Shown here: positions 7,010-7,507 of the stretch, in pieces
How positions within the stretch are numbered: position 1 is the stretch's first letter
Layout of the letters: each line of letters starts with the position of its first letter
Assembly: GCA_027730885.1 (NCBI GenBank)
Contig: JAQCHM010000158.1
Span: 1 to 7,507, forward strand
Length of the DNA: 7,507 bases
Source: Actinomycetota bacterium
GTDB taxonomy: Bacteria > Actinomycetota > Acidimicrobiia > Acidimicrobiales > SZUA-35
Direction of reading: 5' to 3'
Notes under the pieces: generated by a model
What the model was told of the DNA's origin: nothing
The model's database searches: none
Seen by the model: only the letters and a program-made list of their open reading frames with translations
Position numbers and translations under genes: made by a program

Positions 7010-7378
7010 ATGACGACCGCAGACTCTGTGATGCTTCGGGTCCTCCGACTGCCAGAGGACCTCCCGTCCACCGGCGGTGCGGACGTGGCCCAGCAGACTG
7101 CCGAGGCCCGGTCGGCCTTCCAGACGTCGATCTTCATCTCATCGATCCGATGCCTGCTGACCTACATCATCCTGCCCTTCGTCGCCCCGACCTTCGCCTT
7201 CCTCGGTCAAGTGGCCAAGCCCGTCGGTGTCGCCGTCGCCCTCGTGGCGATGGTCTCGATCGTGGCCAGCATGCGGAAGTTCTGGCGAGTCCGCCACCGC
7301 CAACGGTGGGCGTACACCACCCTGGGTGGCGCGATGTTCTGCTTCCTCGTTTTCTCGCTGGCCATCGACCTCCTCTGA
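7010..7378 (+). CDS. small three-helix membrane protein of unknown function
   Basis: 122 residues. The N-terminal 38 residues are polar with a Gln/Ala-rich helix (ADVAQQTAEARSAFQ). Three hydrophobic segments follow at about 45-66 (IRCLLTYIILPFVAPTFAFL), 72-88 (VGVAVALVAMVSIVASM) and 101-121 (AYTTLGGAMFCFLVFSLAI). Between the second and third is a strongly basic loop, RKFWRVRHRQRW at 89-100, which by the positive-inside rule should face the cytoplasm, putting the C-terminus outside and the N-terminus inside. No catalytic motif is visible. It looks like the short, uncharacterised membrane proteins common in actinobacteria; I do not recognise a named family. It lies 20 bp after the CoA-transferase with its own -10-like box, and is followed 9 nt later by the palindromic repeat. 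Confidence 0.75.
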   Translation: MTTADSVMLRVLRLPEDLPSTGGADVAQQTAEARSAFQTSIFISSIRCLLTYIILPFVAPTFAFLGQVAKPVGVAVALVAMVSIVASMRKFWRVRHRQRWAYTTLGGAMFCFLVFSLAIDLL

Positions 7379-7387
7379 CCCAACGGC

Positions 7388-7435
7388 TTCTGCAAGCCCG
7401 GCACCCTTCAGCCCCGTTCTGCAAGCCCGGCACCC
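7388..7435 (+). repeat. two direct copies of a 19-nt unit, offset 29 nt
   Basis: TTCTGCAAGCCCGGCACCC occurs exactly at 7388-7406 and at 7417-7435. Both copies are followed within a base by TTC. They form the left arm of the larger palindrome. The region is non-coding. Confidence 0.9.
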
Positions 7436-7454
7436 CTTCCTGGGGGGCGCAGAG

Positions 7455-7498
7455 CTTGCAGAACGGGGGGGGGGGGGGGTGGACTTGCAGAACGGGGG
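7455..7498 (+). repeat. two direct copies of CTTGCAGAACGGGGG, offset 29 nt, inverted relative to the left pair
   Basis: CTTGCAGAACGGGGG occurs exactly at 7455-7469 and 7484-7498. Its core CTTGCAGAA is the reverse complement of TTCTGCAAG in the left pair, and the 29-nt offset is the same. Together the four units read forward, forward, reverse, reverse. Confidence 0.9.
7465..7479 (+). repeat. run of 15 G
   Basis: An uninterrupted G15 tract lies inside the right arm of the palindrome. Further G runs lie at 7442-7447 (6), 7494-7498 (5) and 7503-7507 (5), so the plus strand could form G-quadruplexes. Homopolymers of this length are prone to slippage and to sequencing error, so the true length is uncertain. 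Confidence 0.85.
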
Positions 7499-7507
7499 CT
7501 GCGGGGG

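Larger units (their letters stand above)
7388..7492. repeat. 105-nt imperfect palindrome (long hairpin), possible terminator or REPIN-like element
   Basis: The region folds on an axis at 7440. Pairing position by position from 7388/7492 to 7438/7442 gives 38 Watson-Crick pairs, 5 G-T wobbles and 8 mismatches, with a 3-nt loop. The best arms are 7412-7425 (CCCCGTTCTGCAAG) against 7455-7468 (14 perfect pairs), and 7388-7396 against 7484-7492 (9 perfect pairs). It begins 9 nt after the membrane gene's stop, so it may end that transcript, although there is no T-tract. The arrangement resembles paired inverted REP sequences, but whether other copies exist in the genome is unknown. Confidence 0.7.

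Noticed and set aside
7388..7498. CRISPR array
   Set aside because: Only two direct copies per orientation occur, the second pair is inverted, and the intervening stretches are short and C- or G-rich; no cas gene is nearby.

Overview
The window is GC-rich and densely coded, with a strong preference for G or C at third codon positions. The protein types and the short promoter-to-ATG spacing suggest a high-GC actinobacterium. Acidimicrobiia-like (Ilumatobacter-type) is my best guess, but it rests on overall impression and not on a marker gene. I saw no rRNA, tRNA, insertion sequence, phage gene or CRISPR array.

Layout. Positions 1-631 (minus strand) hold the 5' part of a pyridoxamine-phosphate-oxidase-like / DUF2470 (HugZ-like) flavoprotein gene that runs off the left edge. 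It is divergent from an AMP-forming fatty-acyl-CoA synthetase at 698-2317 (plus). A small gene of unknown function (about 2314-2880, plus) follows so closely that it overlaps the synthetase stop codon. It has no ATG start. Nine bases later, in convergent orientation, lies the end of a large YdiJ-type FAD/Fe-S dehydrogenase gene (2890-5646, minus). A 152-bp divergent promoter region separates that gene from a family III (CaiB/BaiF) CoA-transferase at 5799-6989 (plus). A small three-helix membrane protein gene follows (7010-7378, plus). The last 129 bases are non-coding and contain a repeat structure: two direct copies of a 19-nt unit, two inverted copies of its core, a run of 15 G, and overall a 105-nt imperfect palindrome.

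How the genes fit together. Three of the enzymes handle acyl-CoAs or hydroxy acids: a ligase that activates fatty acids, a CoA-transferase that moves CoA between carboxylic acids, and a flavoprotein whose E. coli relative YdiJ oxidises D-2-hydroxyglutarate. This fits a role in carboxylic-acid catabolism. However, the genes lie in separate or divergent transcription units, so a single pathway is only an inference. Four of the genes share a TAnnnT box 7-9 nt before the ATG and lack a clear Shine-Dalgarno, which suggests leaderless or near-leaderless mRNAs.

Most of the window is ordinary core or accessory metabolism. The least explained parts are the palindromic repeat cluster at the right end and the unknown small gene with a non-ATG start.
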